Below are positions 34,234 through 47,210 of a DNA stretch of 64,000 bases, piece after piece. Numbering within the stretch: position 1 is the stretch's first letter; every line of letters begins with the position of its first letter. The notes under the pieces were generated by a model. That model was not told the DNA's origin. It worked only from the letters and a program-made list of their open reading frames with translations, and did not search any database. The translations under genes were made by a program, and so were the position numbers. The DNA comes from Dipteronia dyeriana (taxonomy: Eukaryota > Streptophyta > Magnoliopsida > Sapindales > Sapindaceae). Where the stretch lies: assembly GCA_032871835.1 (NCBI GenBank), contig CM065296.1, positions 630,001 to 694,000 on the forward strand, given 5' to 3'.

Positions 34234-35982
34234 TTAAATGTTCATAGGCTCAGGACCAGGAGCAAACAGAATATCCAATAAGGAAGTATGAGCATCCAAC
34301 TCCTCGTGCCACAGAGGAAGCGTGTCACCTGGGTAGAACTTTCTGCCCACTCCCTCTGAGTTTATCTGCAGTATCACAAAACACAAAACAACCATCAGCT
34401 TTAATCCACCACTCTATTCAAATTGCACACACATCTGCAAGAATCAATTAGTGACACTGTTAAAGAAATCAGAAATCTTACAGTGACGGTGCGAACAACA
34501 CCACCACTTGCACCATCTCTAGCAATCGCAAGGGAAACTGCCTTCACCACTAATTGCTGCCAAAACATTTAAGAAAAGGATTAGCAATGAAGCACAGACA
34601 AATGTTCAATGTAACTTCCTTTCATGTCTTCCATTTAGGTAACAAAACTTTTACATCCGTGTTCCTTTTTTTCTTATATGTAGAAATACCTAGTTTCTAG
34701 CCAAGGAAGTTTAAACAAGACTAATAATACCTTTTAATAGTGACAAATGAAAAATCCAAAAATTATAAAACAATAAAGTAAATTACATTGGACTTCCTCA
34801 AGACAAAACCTAATAGTAACATTAAGTAGTTAAAAGATGTAAGATGATGATGGATTATGTCCCTCAAGACAAAACCTAATTCTAATTTGTGAATTTGCAA
34901 ACTTCAAAACTACATACCTCTGCTTCTTCTTTGGTCATTCCTTCTTTCCATGCTTGATCAAAAAATCCATACAAGTAACTCGATCCGGATCCTAAAAAAT
35001 GCACGTTATGTTAAACAGGAGAAACATTCTAGCAATATAACTTATAAAATGAAATAGGGCCTTAGGCCATTAAACTCTTGAAGAAAATTTGAGAAATGAG
35101 TGTTGTACTACTGAAAATGCTAATTGCTAATAAAAAGGGTAGAAGCTAATGCCATAAATAACAAGGCAAGAAGATATAAACATATAGAACACTGAAAAAC
35201 CTGTGAATTTCACACCATGAAAGTAATTCATCAAAAATTATAGAGGTAACAAGGCCAGCAGATCAAACATACTGAATAAAGTTCAACAAGTTGACGTTTT
35301 AACTGCATGAATGCTGGGCATATGATCAAGGATCAAAAAACCCAATTAGTTGAGATAGAAGTTGCATTCAATTCAGGCAAATAATTTCTCAGAACTTTAT
35401 AAAAGTTTTACAATTAAATCATACATTATGATTAGCATATATTACTAAACATCAAACATAAACCTATTGAGAATGCATAGACTCAATGTAGCCAAAACAT
35501 TAGCAGTTGATTCCCGCACCCAATAAGAGAAAAAAAGCACACAGTGAGAGCATAAGCTACAATACCACCTACACCCAGTTCATCTAGTAACCCAAAGAAG
35601 ATTGTTCAATACTTCAATTCATCTAACATATTTATAGCATCTAATCTAAACTTCTCTAAGTTTATATTATACAAATGTGCCGGTTTGTACCATACTCACA
35701 CTGTTACACAAACAAAAAACCAGAGTAATAAAATACCTCCAATGGCAAAAGGCTGCTCAATTAGTGTTCCACCAAGAGGAACTCCATATATTTTACCACC
35801 TTCATACTTGTCCCAACCGCCAACAATTAGGCCAGTTTGTAACATATTCTGCAAATTCCAGATAATTATTATAAGCCAAGTATATATGTGAACATCAAGT
35901 ATCTCAATACATCAAAAAATGGAAAATAGATTTATCATTGTTTTCTTATCTTGCATATATTCATAAGGTTTTATAGGTATGG

Positions 35983-36025
<43 letters not shown>

Positions 36026-37031
36026 ATATATTCTTTTTGAAATTATTATTCTATTCAAGTCATCACTTCAATGGAACATACAAGAAACAACCACTCAATG
36101 ATTTACAGTAGTAAAAAAGAATTCTAATAAAAAGGAAGCTATATTTTCTTTTTCTCCATTCTTTTTTTCTAATTTTTTGGCAAAATAAGCAAGCAAGATG
36201 AACAAACTAAAAGAATGAACTCAAACCTTGTTACCATAGGCTATTAGCCTGACAAGGTTGGCAGCAACTTTGACAGTTGCAGGCTGCCCTAGTTGTATCC
36301 TGTAAGCAAATGTAACTTATAGATAAGCGGGTTCGAAGATATGAACTCAAAGAAAATCGCAACCTACAAGCTCTCAAGGGCAACAAACATCCTGAGAGTG
36401 TTAATAATATTAACTAGAGTCTACAAAACTATGGCAATCTTACTGTCATAGTGTTTACAATATAGCCTAACAAAGGAAGGAAAATACTCACGTGTGTTGA
36501 TGAAGGAAGTAGCGAACATAGTCTGAGACAATCTGGGAATCGGCAGCCTGCAAAACGCAAACAAGTATATGATTCAACTGTCAAGACAAACTCTATTTAA
36601 GTTTTCACCATCAAAATTCCTCAAATTAGAAGGGGAAAAAATCAACATGAAAGAAACGGAAAGCAACGCAATTGAAGCATAAAGATATTAGTACCGATCC
36701 AGAACGGCAGACGTAGACATTATCAGTGAGCTCAGTGATCTTGTCCGATGCACGATTAGCTACATACATTCCTACAAACCAAACATAACACGATATTGCA
36801 TTGAAACAAAATCTACTTGTATAAAAAAAAAACCTAGAAAGCAACAAAATTGAGTAAATCAAGTAGAAAACGTTCGATTGTGAAGTGGATATGAGAGGAG
36901 GGGATGGAGGCATTACCGGTGCTAGTACGTGAATCGGCGCCCAGGACAACGCCACCGTTGTAGGTGACGCCTATTATAGTTGTGCCCATTGAGTGAGGGG
37001 CGTTCAAATCAGCCATTGAGTTGAGATCCAT
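34234..37031 (-). CDS. PBA1: 20S proteasome subunit beta type-6 (beta-1), 237 aa
   Basis: Eight exons on the minus strand: 36917-37031, 36695-36771, 36492-36547, 36227-36299, 35737-35848, 34918-34991, 34482-34556 and 34234-34365. All are GT-AG with matching phases. A 16-residue propeptide ends in Gly, and the mature chain starts [19 protein letters not shown]. Counting from that Thr1, Asp17 and Lys33 (NRASDK) are in place, as are the SGS loop ([11 protein letters not shown]) and [12 protein letters not shown], so the Ntn-hydrolase site is complete. The protein is the caspase-like (post-acidic) active subunit of the 20S core and acts in the cytosol and nucleus. Length fits plant orthologues. 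Intron 4 contains a (TA)n tract at 35985-36023. A duplicated copy of its 3' flank upstream suggests a lost tandem copy. Confidence 0.97.
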
Positions 37032-37749
37032 GATTCAGAGATTGTTGTCTGAGATTGATTCTATGTAGTATTTCAAAGAGGGAGAGGCAAGATTCAAGAT
37101 TTCTCCTTTTGTTCGCCAAACTGTCTTGTTGCTCAAGTCGCTCTTTTTATTGTCAATTTTTATTTTTTTCGATAAGTCTTGTTTGGTTACGTGCTCAAGG
37201 CAATTCTACTCTGGGTTCTCACTTATCAGCCAGTAATTCCGAAAAAGGTTATTATTTACTTAACATTTTAAAAAGAAAATTAGCAACGAAATAGGATATT
37301 TCAATCATAATTCTGCAATGATAATATAATATTATTTTAAATTTTTAATATATGATTCGGTTTATCAAATGTTATATAGACTAACCATAGACTCATTGTC
37401 TTGGTGGTCGGAGACTTTACAATCTTCATCGATCTAGACATCTTTTATATATTGTTTCACCATTGTTTATAAAACCGCAATAAATGTGATGAGACCTCTT
37501 TCGGTATTGAAAGCGGAATTCCTCCAATTATAGAAGTAGATATCCAAACCACGTTTACAGTGTTTGATTTCAGAAGATCTCGATTTATATTGTTGAAAAT
37601 ATACATGCTATAGAATTGTACAGACTAGCCCAATGGTTAAATTTGGGACAGTAAATGTACATGTATGTAATAGCATTTATAATTAAATTATAGATGAACA
37701 TGATAACGTGGGATTACTAAGGTAGATGACTGGGTGATTTGGAACTAAT
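37032..37749. other. PBA1 upstream region, no further gene recognised
   Basis: The first 100-150 bases should hold the PBA1 leader and promoter on the minus strand; no clear TATA box is seen. The rest is AT-rich without supported features. Confidence 0.35.
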
Positions 37750-38140
37750 TTAGCTGATTACAAAACATATTTTACTACCGCATACTAATGATAATCCACA
37801 AAATGAACTCTTCTTCGAGTCATTGTTTTTTATTGTTGAGAATTCCATCTCATTTGATAATCTGAAACAAAAGAATCAATCATAATAATGATCCTGTTTA
37901 GCACACACGTCTATACACTGATACACAAAACACAAAATAACTTGGAAATGCAAATGTAAATGATAAAAACAAAGGGCTGTTTCATTGGCTCTAAATTGAA
38001 ATTAACATCAATACAGCTAATACATCTTGTGTAAGATGATTGTTAATCATTCCTCTCTATTCCAACACACATTGTTTGCGGCCCTCTCAGCTAAACAAAG
38101 AACATGTTTAGGGAAAGGAACAACATATGATTAAGCTAAA
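37750..38140. repeat. PBA1 3' flank, copy 2, without a PBA1 gene
   Basis: Direct duplicate of 33850-34233 at a spacing of 3.9 kb. Collinear words include CTGATTACAAAACATATTTT, TGATAATCCACAAAATGAAC and TTGAAATTAACATCAATACA. The similarity ends at AACAACATATGATTAAGC, where the PBA1 stop codon should be; no PBA1 exon follows. Confidence 0.7.
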
Positions 38141-38184
38141 TGTATAACGTTCGCCCCACAACATCATCTCTATTCTTTTCAGTG

Positions 38185-38394
38185 TTAGGACTTAGGACTT
38201 AGGACATAAGAGTCCATAGCAACTGCTTCAGAGAGTGGGCGATGCAGTTTAAGTGCCATACTGTTATGAGCTGTTTTGAGTGGAATGTGGGATGATCCAA
38301 CCAATTTCTTCTCCTTTATAACAAACCCCTTTTCAACAATTCCCAGTACTTTCCTTGCTTCATTTGCCAGCTCTATTACAGTCTTCTTCATGAC
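38185..38394 (-). CDS. Unrecognised terminal exon or gene fragment
   Basis: On the minus strand an AATATGAAACAG acceptor is followed by a 69-codon open frame starting VMKKTVIELANEARKVLGIV and ending VAMDSYVLSPKS before a stop. Composition and length look like a real last exon (amphipathic start, no stops). I do not recognise the family, and I could not find upstream exons between here and the RlmH-like gene. It lies just beyond the truncated PBA1 3' flank copy, so it may be a transposed fragment. Confidence 0.35.
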   Translation of the reverse strand, partial: VMKKTVIELANEARKVLGIVEKGFVIKEKKLVGSSHIPLKTAHNSMALKLHRPLSEAVAMDSYVLSPKS

Positions 38395-39275
38395 CTGTTT
38401 CATATTAATTCCAAGCTTTACAATTTCAGTACTCAAACAAAGAAAGCATGATAAAGGAACTTACAGTCTGAAATTTGATCACTTCATGAGAGACATGCTA
38501 TATAACAGTCATCATCATCATCATCATCAATGAAGCTGCACCCATATATTTCTTCATAAACCTTATATCATCCTTGATCAATGGTATGTGAGCTATCATC
38601 CATTATTACTATATAGTGTATATTCATTTGATGGTTTTTTTTTCTTTATTGCTATTTTGATTTTAGCATTTCTAGGGAAAACAAATAGATGCAAGAGTCC
38701 AAAGCATGGGGCAATTAGATCATTTTGAATATAAATGGGGGTATTCATTTCATTGTTGACTACCTTCAATTTCATATTGTCATATAAGTACTTATTTGGT
38801 GTTGGACTGGCGGTAGAGTAGCACAAAAAATGAGTAAGGCTACCTCGATAGCTACTAGTGATATTCAATTACTCATCAAATGGCTCTTACCATTTCTGTC
38901 CAAAATGACATAATGAGAGTTGCATTCCCCTATCTTATACACATGTTGTATATCACTAATATGCCTAAAGAATATCTTCAAAAACCTATCATTCTCACAA
39001 TCTCACTGTGGCGTTGCATGCGATATCAATGTGCACTTGGCCTTGTAGATTTCCAATATGATATTATGGTACCCACTTCACTGTGTGTGGGTGGGAAAGC
39101 AAAGTATCCAATTGGGTAATTAAGGGACCATGTGGTGTGGCTGAGATGGAATTGGACCCAAAAAAATGGCCATCAAGATTCAAGAGTCTTGTGGATGAGG
39201 GAAATGATGATGGAGAAGAAGATGAGGCCAAAATCAGTGGTTCGTTTTCCACATAAATGAGAAGGGAAGAAATAC
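38395..39275. other. Intergenic, no gene recognised
   Basis: 3' flank of the RlmH-like gene. A (CAT)n run lies at 38511-38530. No supported exon. Confidence 0.35.
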
Positions 39276-41172
39276 CTAATGATGGTAGTTTTGGCCTTTC
39301 AGAATTGTCCATGACCTGAAATTTAAACGGTAAAACATCCGTTATGCTCCTTATTTGACTGAACATTACCATTGAAGAGCAAATTTGTTGACGAGTAAAG
39401 TAATATATTCTATAGTAAGTTATTTAAAACTACTCAATATTCTGTAGCTTAATAAAAATCATCTATTCAACAGATCATCCACTAATTAACGGTTAACCAC
39501 AAACAACAAAAAATCATATATAACAGCCAAGAGACATGTACAAATTACATCTCTATGTAATAAGAATTATAATGTAGTAAATAGTTCAACAAATCATTTT
39601 CCTTTCGTAAGAAACAATAGTAGATGAGTAAATCACTACCATCAAACTACCCAAGCCTATAGACTAGAGAGGATGATTTTATGATGCCTCATAACACACA
39701 AACCAGTATATCTTTAGTGATTGCTCAAAGTATCTACATGCAAAAACCCAACCTATGGTAAATATAGAGAAGACCTCAAAATTCAGATTGGATTCTCTAT
39801 GAGGAACCTTCGAACATTTTTGCAGTCATCAATCATCATTACCAAGTAGCGATTAAAATGATCTGTAATCAGAGACATGCACTTGACAGCCCAAATATTA
39901 ACTGTTGTAACAAATATTAACCCCAAGAAATCGAAAACCAAAAGGTATTGAATCCAATATGCAACTGCAGACTATTGTTTTCTCACCTATAAAGCTGTTC
40001 CATGAGAACGAGTAATGCAATTTGATGATTTAAAACCATTGAAGACAACTTGATTGACATGTTAGCACGTTCTCTCATTTTCCGTCCATGACCATAAGGT
40101 CCACCAATGCAAAATGATAACCTCGAAGCTCCCTTCAAAAGAAAAACGCAAACCCCATTAAATTTATGTTCCAAAAAAATAAGTCCAGAGGCAAGGATGT
40201 TCTATGTGTTCAATTATGTATCCATTAACAAGTAATTTGGGTACAAATATATAACATTATCAACCAAATTGAGTACACATATATAACATTAACAACGAAA
40301 AATACTTTAACGAGGAGCAGTCCTCACTGTATTCCCTGCATCCCCAACCAACTCAGCCATCTTCTCGGACCCAATATCTAGTCCATTCTCATCCAACATC
40401 ACCACCTACAAACAAATACAATTAATCCCAACATTGTCAATCTTGAACAAAAATGCTTTCGCAATATTCAACGGAACAACCTTTAACAACCTGAAAACAA
40501 GAGCACAACAGTAGAGAATAAAAAACAAATCTTGACACAATAATCTACCATAAAAAAAGATTTGTTGAAACGGTACCCAATCATCAGACCTGATATGCCC
40601 CATCACCGCTGTGTCTTCGTCCTCAACCTGAACCCTCACATCACTAGAATTCAACCAAAAATCACTATAAACCAATTGCACCCAAAATCCGAAATTCTGG
40701 AATCAGAAAAGGTCATATAATTACCGGGCATTTTTAGGATTGGACCGAACAAGAACATCATCAACACTACAATAGTGCTTGAGCTTCAAAATATACTCAT
40801 CTACTAAAAGCTGCACACCTGGTGACCTCTTTTTCCCTACCGTTAAAATACGTACAGGTAATGCTCTCTGCTCAAATATCAAAAATCAAACATCAAATAC
40901 AAAAACATATGAAAATAAATTCAAAACCCTAGCTAAATATAATTCGAATAGACTGAAATAATCAACAGGAGAAGAAAGTTTAGTTTACCACAGATTGACC
41001 GGTGTATTTACATTGTTTGCCTGAAAATTCCCAAAATCCATCTCATTCAACATAGAAAAAATGAAAGTGCTTTTAGAATCAAAATTCGAAATACTTGAAG
41101 AGCAGAGGAACCTGGAGATTGGATTGAATTCTTCGCGTAAACACTGCTACACCCACTCACTGAAATCGCCAT
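39276..41172 (-). CDS. RlmH-type 23S rRNA (pseudouridine-N3)-methyltransferase, organellar, 188 aa
   Basis: Seven exons on the minus strand: 41112-41172, 40989-41020, 40725-40867, 40577-40643, 40328-40405, 39987-40132 and 39276-39315. All are GT-AG and phases agree. The N-terminal 30 residues look like a transit peptide. The SPOUT domain follows: LPVRILTVGKKRSPGVQLLV, VRSNPKNARDVR, VMLDENGLDIGSEKMAEL, the AdoMet-knot segment SFCIGGPYGHG, SSMVLNHQIALLVLMEQLYR and the C-terminal SWTILKGQNYHH. Bacterial RlmH methylates N3 of pseudouridine 1915 in helix 69 of 23S rRNA; plant homologues of this length are predicted to act in chloroplasts or mitochondria. The last exon is only 40 bases and lies beyond a 671-base intron that contains the duplicated segment 39461-39985. 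The gene appears intact. Confidence 0.93.
39461..39985. repeat. Duplicated segment, copy 2 (partner 15845-16250)
   Basis: Same orientation as copy 1. It fills most of intron 6 of the RlmH-like gene. The extra stretch about 39690-39765 (CACACAAACCAGTATATC...) is absent from copy 1. Confidence 0.6.
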
Positions 41173-41330
41173 CATTCGTGTTATCAGTTTTCTCTGCTAA
41201 TTAAATAAAATCGATTTTTTTTTTCCCGCAAAAATATTTAACCCGATTTAAACAAAAGCCCGGCCCAAAGCCCAAGGGACGAGAGAAAAGTCCACACAGT
41301 TGACGCTACGCTGTCGTTTTACAGTTTTAG
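41173..41330 (-). promoter_or_regulatory. Putative promoter of the RlmH-like gene
   Basis: AAGCCCGGCCCAAAGCCCAAG at 41256-41276 contains GGCCCA and GCCCA words (site II type) about 85 bases upstream of the ATG on the minus strand. No TATA box was noted. Confidence 0.4.
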
Positions 41331-42407
41331 CGGGATTTTTGAAAGGGAGAAAACAAAAAATAACCATCGAAAACATTAAGGCGGCATTTGGTTACCATAG
41401 TGGAATAGAAATTGGAATGGTAATGAAAATAAGAATTGGAATGGAAAGGAATGGAAAACTGATTTCTTTGTTTTGTTGGGACTTTATAATCAATATCTAA
41501 ATCAGTAATATTTTGTTTGGTTAACAACTTAATGGGATGGAATCAACTGTATTTTGACCAAAATATCTCTAATTACAAAACATTTATAATAACATTATAT
41601 ATTAAGGATAATAAAAAAAATATGAAAGTATATATAATATTATATATATATATATTTATATAATATTATATATAAATATAAATATATTACATAATAATAT
41701 ATATAATATAAATATTATATATACTTGAAGGGTTAGAGCTCCACTACCATCTCACAGAAAGAATCACGGCCATGTTTTCCCCACAGACGGCCTTCCAACG
41801 GCCTTAACAGGGTACTTTTCTGGCCAGATACTGTCAGAGATGGGTAGATCTCAAAAGCCAAACTAGTCAGTACAGGGCTTTGTTAAACCTGAGTTCATCC
41901 TAGCCAGCATCATTCTGGTTCTGGATGTGTCCAGGGTGTCCAGCTGATATACTAAACCAGTATAAAATCTGTTCTGATATGCAGGATCCTCATACGAGAC
42001 AAGCATAGAGCATACTAGGATCTTGAAGAATCACAGTTTCAGACATAGGACCGTCTGAAGATTAGGAGAAGAAAACTGTTTAGAAAGCCATTAAACACAA
42101 ACACGCAAGCTTTATTGATTTTCTGATGATTTTTACATAGAGGTTTTGTTCCTTTTAAAGAGAAAGGAGACCTCATCAGGCAGGCAGAGCTATCTTACAA
42201 GAGATAAGGATCAAGCCGGTGGCCGACATAAAGAAGATAACATAAAAAGAAAATAGGAAGCTGGTCGGACAGCTGGAAAACACCATAATAATAATACAGT
42301 AGGGGCAGGTGAAACAGTTACGGACTGCTCAGGTTACAGGTGGAGGGATATTCATCATCCGAGTTGAGGGCCCTACAGATTGAACAGGGCCACGTGTCAG
42401 CCTGGTC

Positions 42408-45400
42408 TTAGGAGTCCTGGAGGAAAGAATTCAGGAGAGGATGCAGGCTTCTTGTGGGGTCTCTTGGGATGTCTGGAAGGATAAAGAGGACATCTGTATT
42501 GTCATAGTTGACGTCACAAAGGAAGTTGAGGAGGGGTATCTGGATACTGGTATGGTATAGCCTTTCGTAGTCATACGATGTATCCCATTCGTAGCAGATG
42601 TTGAAGGTCCAAAGAAGATGCGTATGTGGGTTATAGTTGTAGGGCCTGCTAAAGATCCAAATGCAGCATACTTTGGAGGCCTGGTCAGGGTCCATCTTCC
42701 AAAGGTGGTACTGGCCCATGAGTTTGGTAAGCTCAGTCTGCCAGGCTGATAGAGGTTTGAACCACAGTAGAAAAGTTTGGAGGTTAACAGAGGTCGGGTT
42801 CTGGACGAAACCATACAGTGTTTGGAGAGGAAAGACCATGTCATAACGATGGAGAACAGATAAGCACCACATGAACCATAACATTTGGTCTGAATAGTAG
42901 TAGAACGGGGGTGATATAAAAGGATCAAGAAAAGGTTTACTGGGGTTGGCTATCTGGTGGTGACAGCCTTGACTGTTGATTTGAGAAAGATATTGTGGAA
43001 GGTATAACTTGGCAAACTTTTGGATCTGTTGAATAGTAGGGGTTTGACCTGGAGAGAAGGTGGCTATGAACTCTGGAGGGAAGCTAGGTGGTAGTGGGGG
43101 AGTAGGCGGAGCCGTAGACGAGGAGGCTTGGGAAGACATCATGTAGATCAAGGGGACATGACCGGTACGAGAGAGGAGGGTAACAGAGTGAGGTCGTGAG
43201 AGCATATCTGGGATAATGTTGTGGTGACCTTTTATATGTCTAACCGAAAAGTCGTACTTGGAGAACCAGTCTTTAAGTCTCAGGAGTTGGGAATTTGGAG
43301 GGAGCTTATTGCGGAACTCAAAAACCTTAGGGAAGGATGAGTTGTCCATCTCAATGGTAAACTTGGTGGTTCTGAGATGGAAGTCAAACTTGGAGATCCC
43401 ATTTTTTACAGCAAGGATCTCTTTGTAAACAGTGATAGTGTTTTTGGGCCTCTTTGAATTGTCCGCTAGCATGGCCACAGTAGTGACGTCTTCCATTGGT
43501 TTCTTCAATGAGGATGGCTCCCCAGAAGTGGTCGCTGGCATCTGTTTGCAGAATAAGATGTCCTGATGAGGGAATGTGCAATGGAGGAGGCTTCTGTGCA
43601 ACACCTTTGAGGTGGGAGATTGCCTCGGTGTGAAGGGTGTTCCACTGAGGAGGATCCTTCTTGAGAAGTTTGGATAAGCAGGTGGTGTAGCGGCCGGCTT
43701 GTGGGATGAAATCCCTGATGTAGTTGATAATACCAAGAAACTGTTGAAGCTGTTTCAGTGAGAGGTTGGAATCTGGGAAGACAAGAAGTTGTTTTGCAAG
43801 GTGGGGCCCAGGGGCATAAGGCCCATATTTGATTTGCATGCCAAGAAACTCAATCTCAGTGACACCTATCGAGCTCTTCTTATCTGATAACATGATTCCA
43901 TATTTATCAAGGATTTGGTGAAACCGTATGAGGAGATCATTGTGTGATTCTTTGTCTGATGAGAACAGAAAGATGTCATCAAAATATAGTAGAGCTGTGT
44001 TGAGCAGTGGACTAAAAATCCTAGTGACGGCCTTTTGGAATAGGGAAGGGGCTGTTTTTAGCCCAAAAAAAAAGGACGGTCCATTGGTAATAGGCATTAG
44101 GGAGACAGAAAGCCATTTTGGGCTGGTCTGATGGTTGTATTCCAATTTGCCAGAAAGCCCTCTTTAAGTCAAACTTGGAAAAAATCGTGGCTCCAGGTAT
44201 TTGAGAAAATAGCGAATTGGCTCTGGGGACCTGGAACTTGTCATCCTGGAGGAAGAGATTGAGAGGCTTATAATCAATCACGAGCCGTTTCTTTCCTCTG
44301 ACTTGTTCAGATCTTTTTTCAACGTAGAAAGCCTGGCAGGCCCAAGAAGAAGAGGTGGGCTCTATGAGGCCTTGTCTGAGGAGTCCATCGCATTCTTCTG
44401 TGGCTAGGGATAGGTCAGAGGGAGACATTCCAGTGTGAGTTGCTTTTGTGGGGTTGACATCTTCATTGAGTTAAAAAGGAAGCTTTATGAAGAAGTCAGG
44501 ATTTTTCCATAGCGGATGTGGATGTCTGAAGTATGTATGGCTGTTGGTGCAGAATTGTAGGAGCTTTTCTTGCACATGCCGGAAGTTTGGATTGATGACT
44601 GAAATGGGGAAGATTTTTGGGACATCAATGAAAGGCTTAAACTCTTTTTTGAACCGAATACCCTGAGGTAAAATTTTGATGGATTTGGACAGGCTGTAGA
44701 TATCCCATCCGATGAGGATATCTTTGTCTAGAAAGGGAGTCCCAATGACATGGGTTCAGAGAGTGAACGACAAGAAAAACTGTAAGTCGATTTTGTTTCT
44801 TGAGACTAGGTAGGTGTTGAAAAATTGCCCGTCTGCTGCTAAGAACTGGTTCTTTTCTTCTTTCTAGGCTTCTGCATGGAGGACACTGGGATTCATCATG
44901 GAAGAGTGGGCTCCTGTGTCAAAATAGGCAATGACTGGGATTGGTTTGGAATACTTTGTAGGTAAGATTTGAATTTTGATTTGTGGGCCAGAATTTTCGT
45001 TATTGGTGGCCTGGTAAGCTTCTGACGGGGAGTCAGGGTCTGGGTAGCTTGATTGTTCTGAGGAGCTGGATTCATGGTCTTCTGAATCTAGAACCATAAA
45101 AGAGGTCAGTTGGTTGACATCTTCTTGCTCTGAGAAGTAAGATTCAATGTCAGCATCTGAGGGAATAACCTCTACAACTTGTCTTAGTTGTTGAATGAGC
45201 TTAGCAGACTTTGTTCTCTTGTTGGGACATTGTTTGGCATAATGTCCTTCTTGTCCGCAGGCAAAACACTTGTTGGACTTGTTCCATGACCTTCTTGCCT
45301 TTTTTCTGTAGTATTTGTACTTCCTGGGAAGTGAGAAACCTTTTGGGTTTTGGGTTCTGGATGCCTTTCTCCTGTAAGGCCTATTTGCCTTGCAGTTACA

Positions 45401-47109
45401 ATGCTCATTGGAGCTGCACTTGAGATGGTAATTCGGAGGAAATTTACAATGTTTATCGTATTTTTTACCTTCCCTGATCATTTTTGAAAAAACGCGTTGT
45501 GTAGCACAGAGTTTTTCTAGAGCAGTATGAGTAAACATGTGAATTTCTCCTAAAGTGATGTCTCTGAGGCTTCTTCCTGATAACTCAATCAACCTTTGGA
45601 GTTCTCCTTGGAGTTCTGAGGGGAGAGAATTTAAATACACTTGTCTCAGAGTTTCATCATTGATTCCACCGAGAGCATGATATCTGAAGGACATGCGTCT
45701 GTAGTGGTAATCAATATCTTCTTTGTTTAATGAGCACACCGTCATTTCGAAGAATTCTTGTCTGGTCTGTTTGTAGAACTGAGAAGCGTCTCCGAGAAAT
45801 TCTCTGAAGACTATTCATGTTGCTATAGAAACAGATCCACATCTGACCAGTTGTAACTGTCTGTATTCTCCGAGAGCCTGGTACCAATCCCTGAGAGATC
45901 CCGTGAATCTAGAGACAAACTCTCTCAGAATGGATTCTGTATTGTCGCCTCCTTTGGCAATTTGGAGGTCTAGCCATGCATTCATTTCTGACATTCTTTT
46001 TCTCCATTGGCGGGGAGCGACATCGTCAAAATTGAACCAGGGACCATTTGTAGGTTTTGGAGGAGGAACGTGTGTTTGTGCTCTACCTCTTTGGTCTGGT
46101 GGTTCGTCAACCATAGGAGGTGGTTCCTCAGAAGTTTCTACTGAGGATTCAGATGTGGCAACTGTCTGTGTAGACGGTTACGGGTCAGGTCTGGTAGCTA
46201 GGTAGATTTGAGAGAGGTCAGGTAAGGCATCTGGATCCGAATAGCTTGGAGAATCTGGTGTTTGATTGGTGTGATATGTTTCCCATGATGAAGCGAAAGA
46301 GGATTCTGTAGGTTCTGTTTCTGTAGGACTGTCAGAGGTATCTGAAGAGGAAAATTGGCGGGAAGATGTGTAGAAGGCATGTTTTCGGTAATTTGGTGGT
46401 GAGCGTTTGTGGGAGGTATGTGTCTTCTTTTTCTGTGAGGAGGTTTTCTTGTCCTTACTTGTTGATGGTCGTTCGGTAGGTAAAGGTGGGTATTTCCGAA
46501 AAAGGTCTCCAGTTGATTTAAAAAACTGGGAATGGTCAAGAGGCCTTGAAGGAGGTGGTGGTGACTGAGTTGGAAATATCAAGGACGGGGAATAAGGATG
46601 TGGACTCGGGAGGTAAGGTGTACTGGTAAAGTGGTCTCTCGTTATTTGGTCTAGCTGGTCCTTGAGACGTCTGATTTCCCTTTCTTTGTTATCAAAATCA
46701 GGACCAAAATATCCTTGGCTGATATACTGGTGAAGGTCAACATCCAACCTAGAAACTCTGGATTGCAAGTCTGTATACATGTTTCGTAACGTAGAATCAA
46801 GATGTTGTAGCTGGTTGTCATGTTGTGTGACATGATGAGAGACTTTGTCAATCTTCTGGTCAATGGAGTGAAGAACCCTATTTTGGACGGTAGCATTACG
46901 AGTATGCCAGTTGAGGACCTGTTCAGCCTGGGAAGGCTGTATGAGAGATCCATCAGGTAAGACTTCTTTTGATTGAATGAATGGCCTGGAAAATAAGTTT
47001 CTTTCAGGATTTGATGAGGATTCCAGGGGAGGGAAGTCTTTATCATAACTGGAGGCCATAAAGCATGGGATAGGAGTCGGGGCAGTTGGTAGCAATTTTG
47101 TTGGTTCAT
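42408..47109 (-). pseudogene. Broken caulimovirid polyprotein (CP-PR-RT-RH) and downstream region
   Basis: Domains on the minus strand: 46178-47095 is the N-terminal part with DFPPLES and a coiled coil around 46650-46910. 44864-45745 is the coat-protein core and zinc knuckle CFACGQEGHYAKQC (45222-45263), an acidic stretch, then the aspartic protease start YFDTGA. RT runs from about 44430 to 43700, with the VIDYKPLN and FSKFDLKRAFWQI blocks and the YFDD site. RNase H follows (QTDASDHFWGAIL; then after a frameshift about 43440, EILAVKNGI and HIKGHHNIIPDMLSRP). About 240 further codons (MSSQASSS onwards, to 42408) could be a separate downstream viral reading frame. Interruptions include TAA at 46178-46180, TGA at 45815-45817, stops at 44864-44866 and about 44470, and frameshifts near 44050 and 43440. 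Confidence 0.85.
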
Positions 47110-47210
47110 CTAAGAGTAAACCTTCTTCCTTCAGAATTTGGAGCGCTCTATCATAGATGGGGAGAGGCCTGTTTTTGATTGGCTACAGACTCAAACAAAC
47201 AAACAGGAGG

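Noticed and set aside
42408..47109. Gypsy-type LTR retrotransposon as source of the RT
   Set aside because: No integrase, LTRs or primer site are present. The coat-protein zinc knuckle followed by protease, RT and RNase H without integrase fits a caulimovirid.
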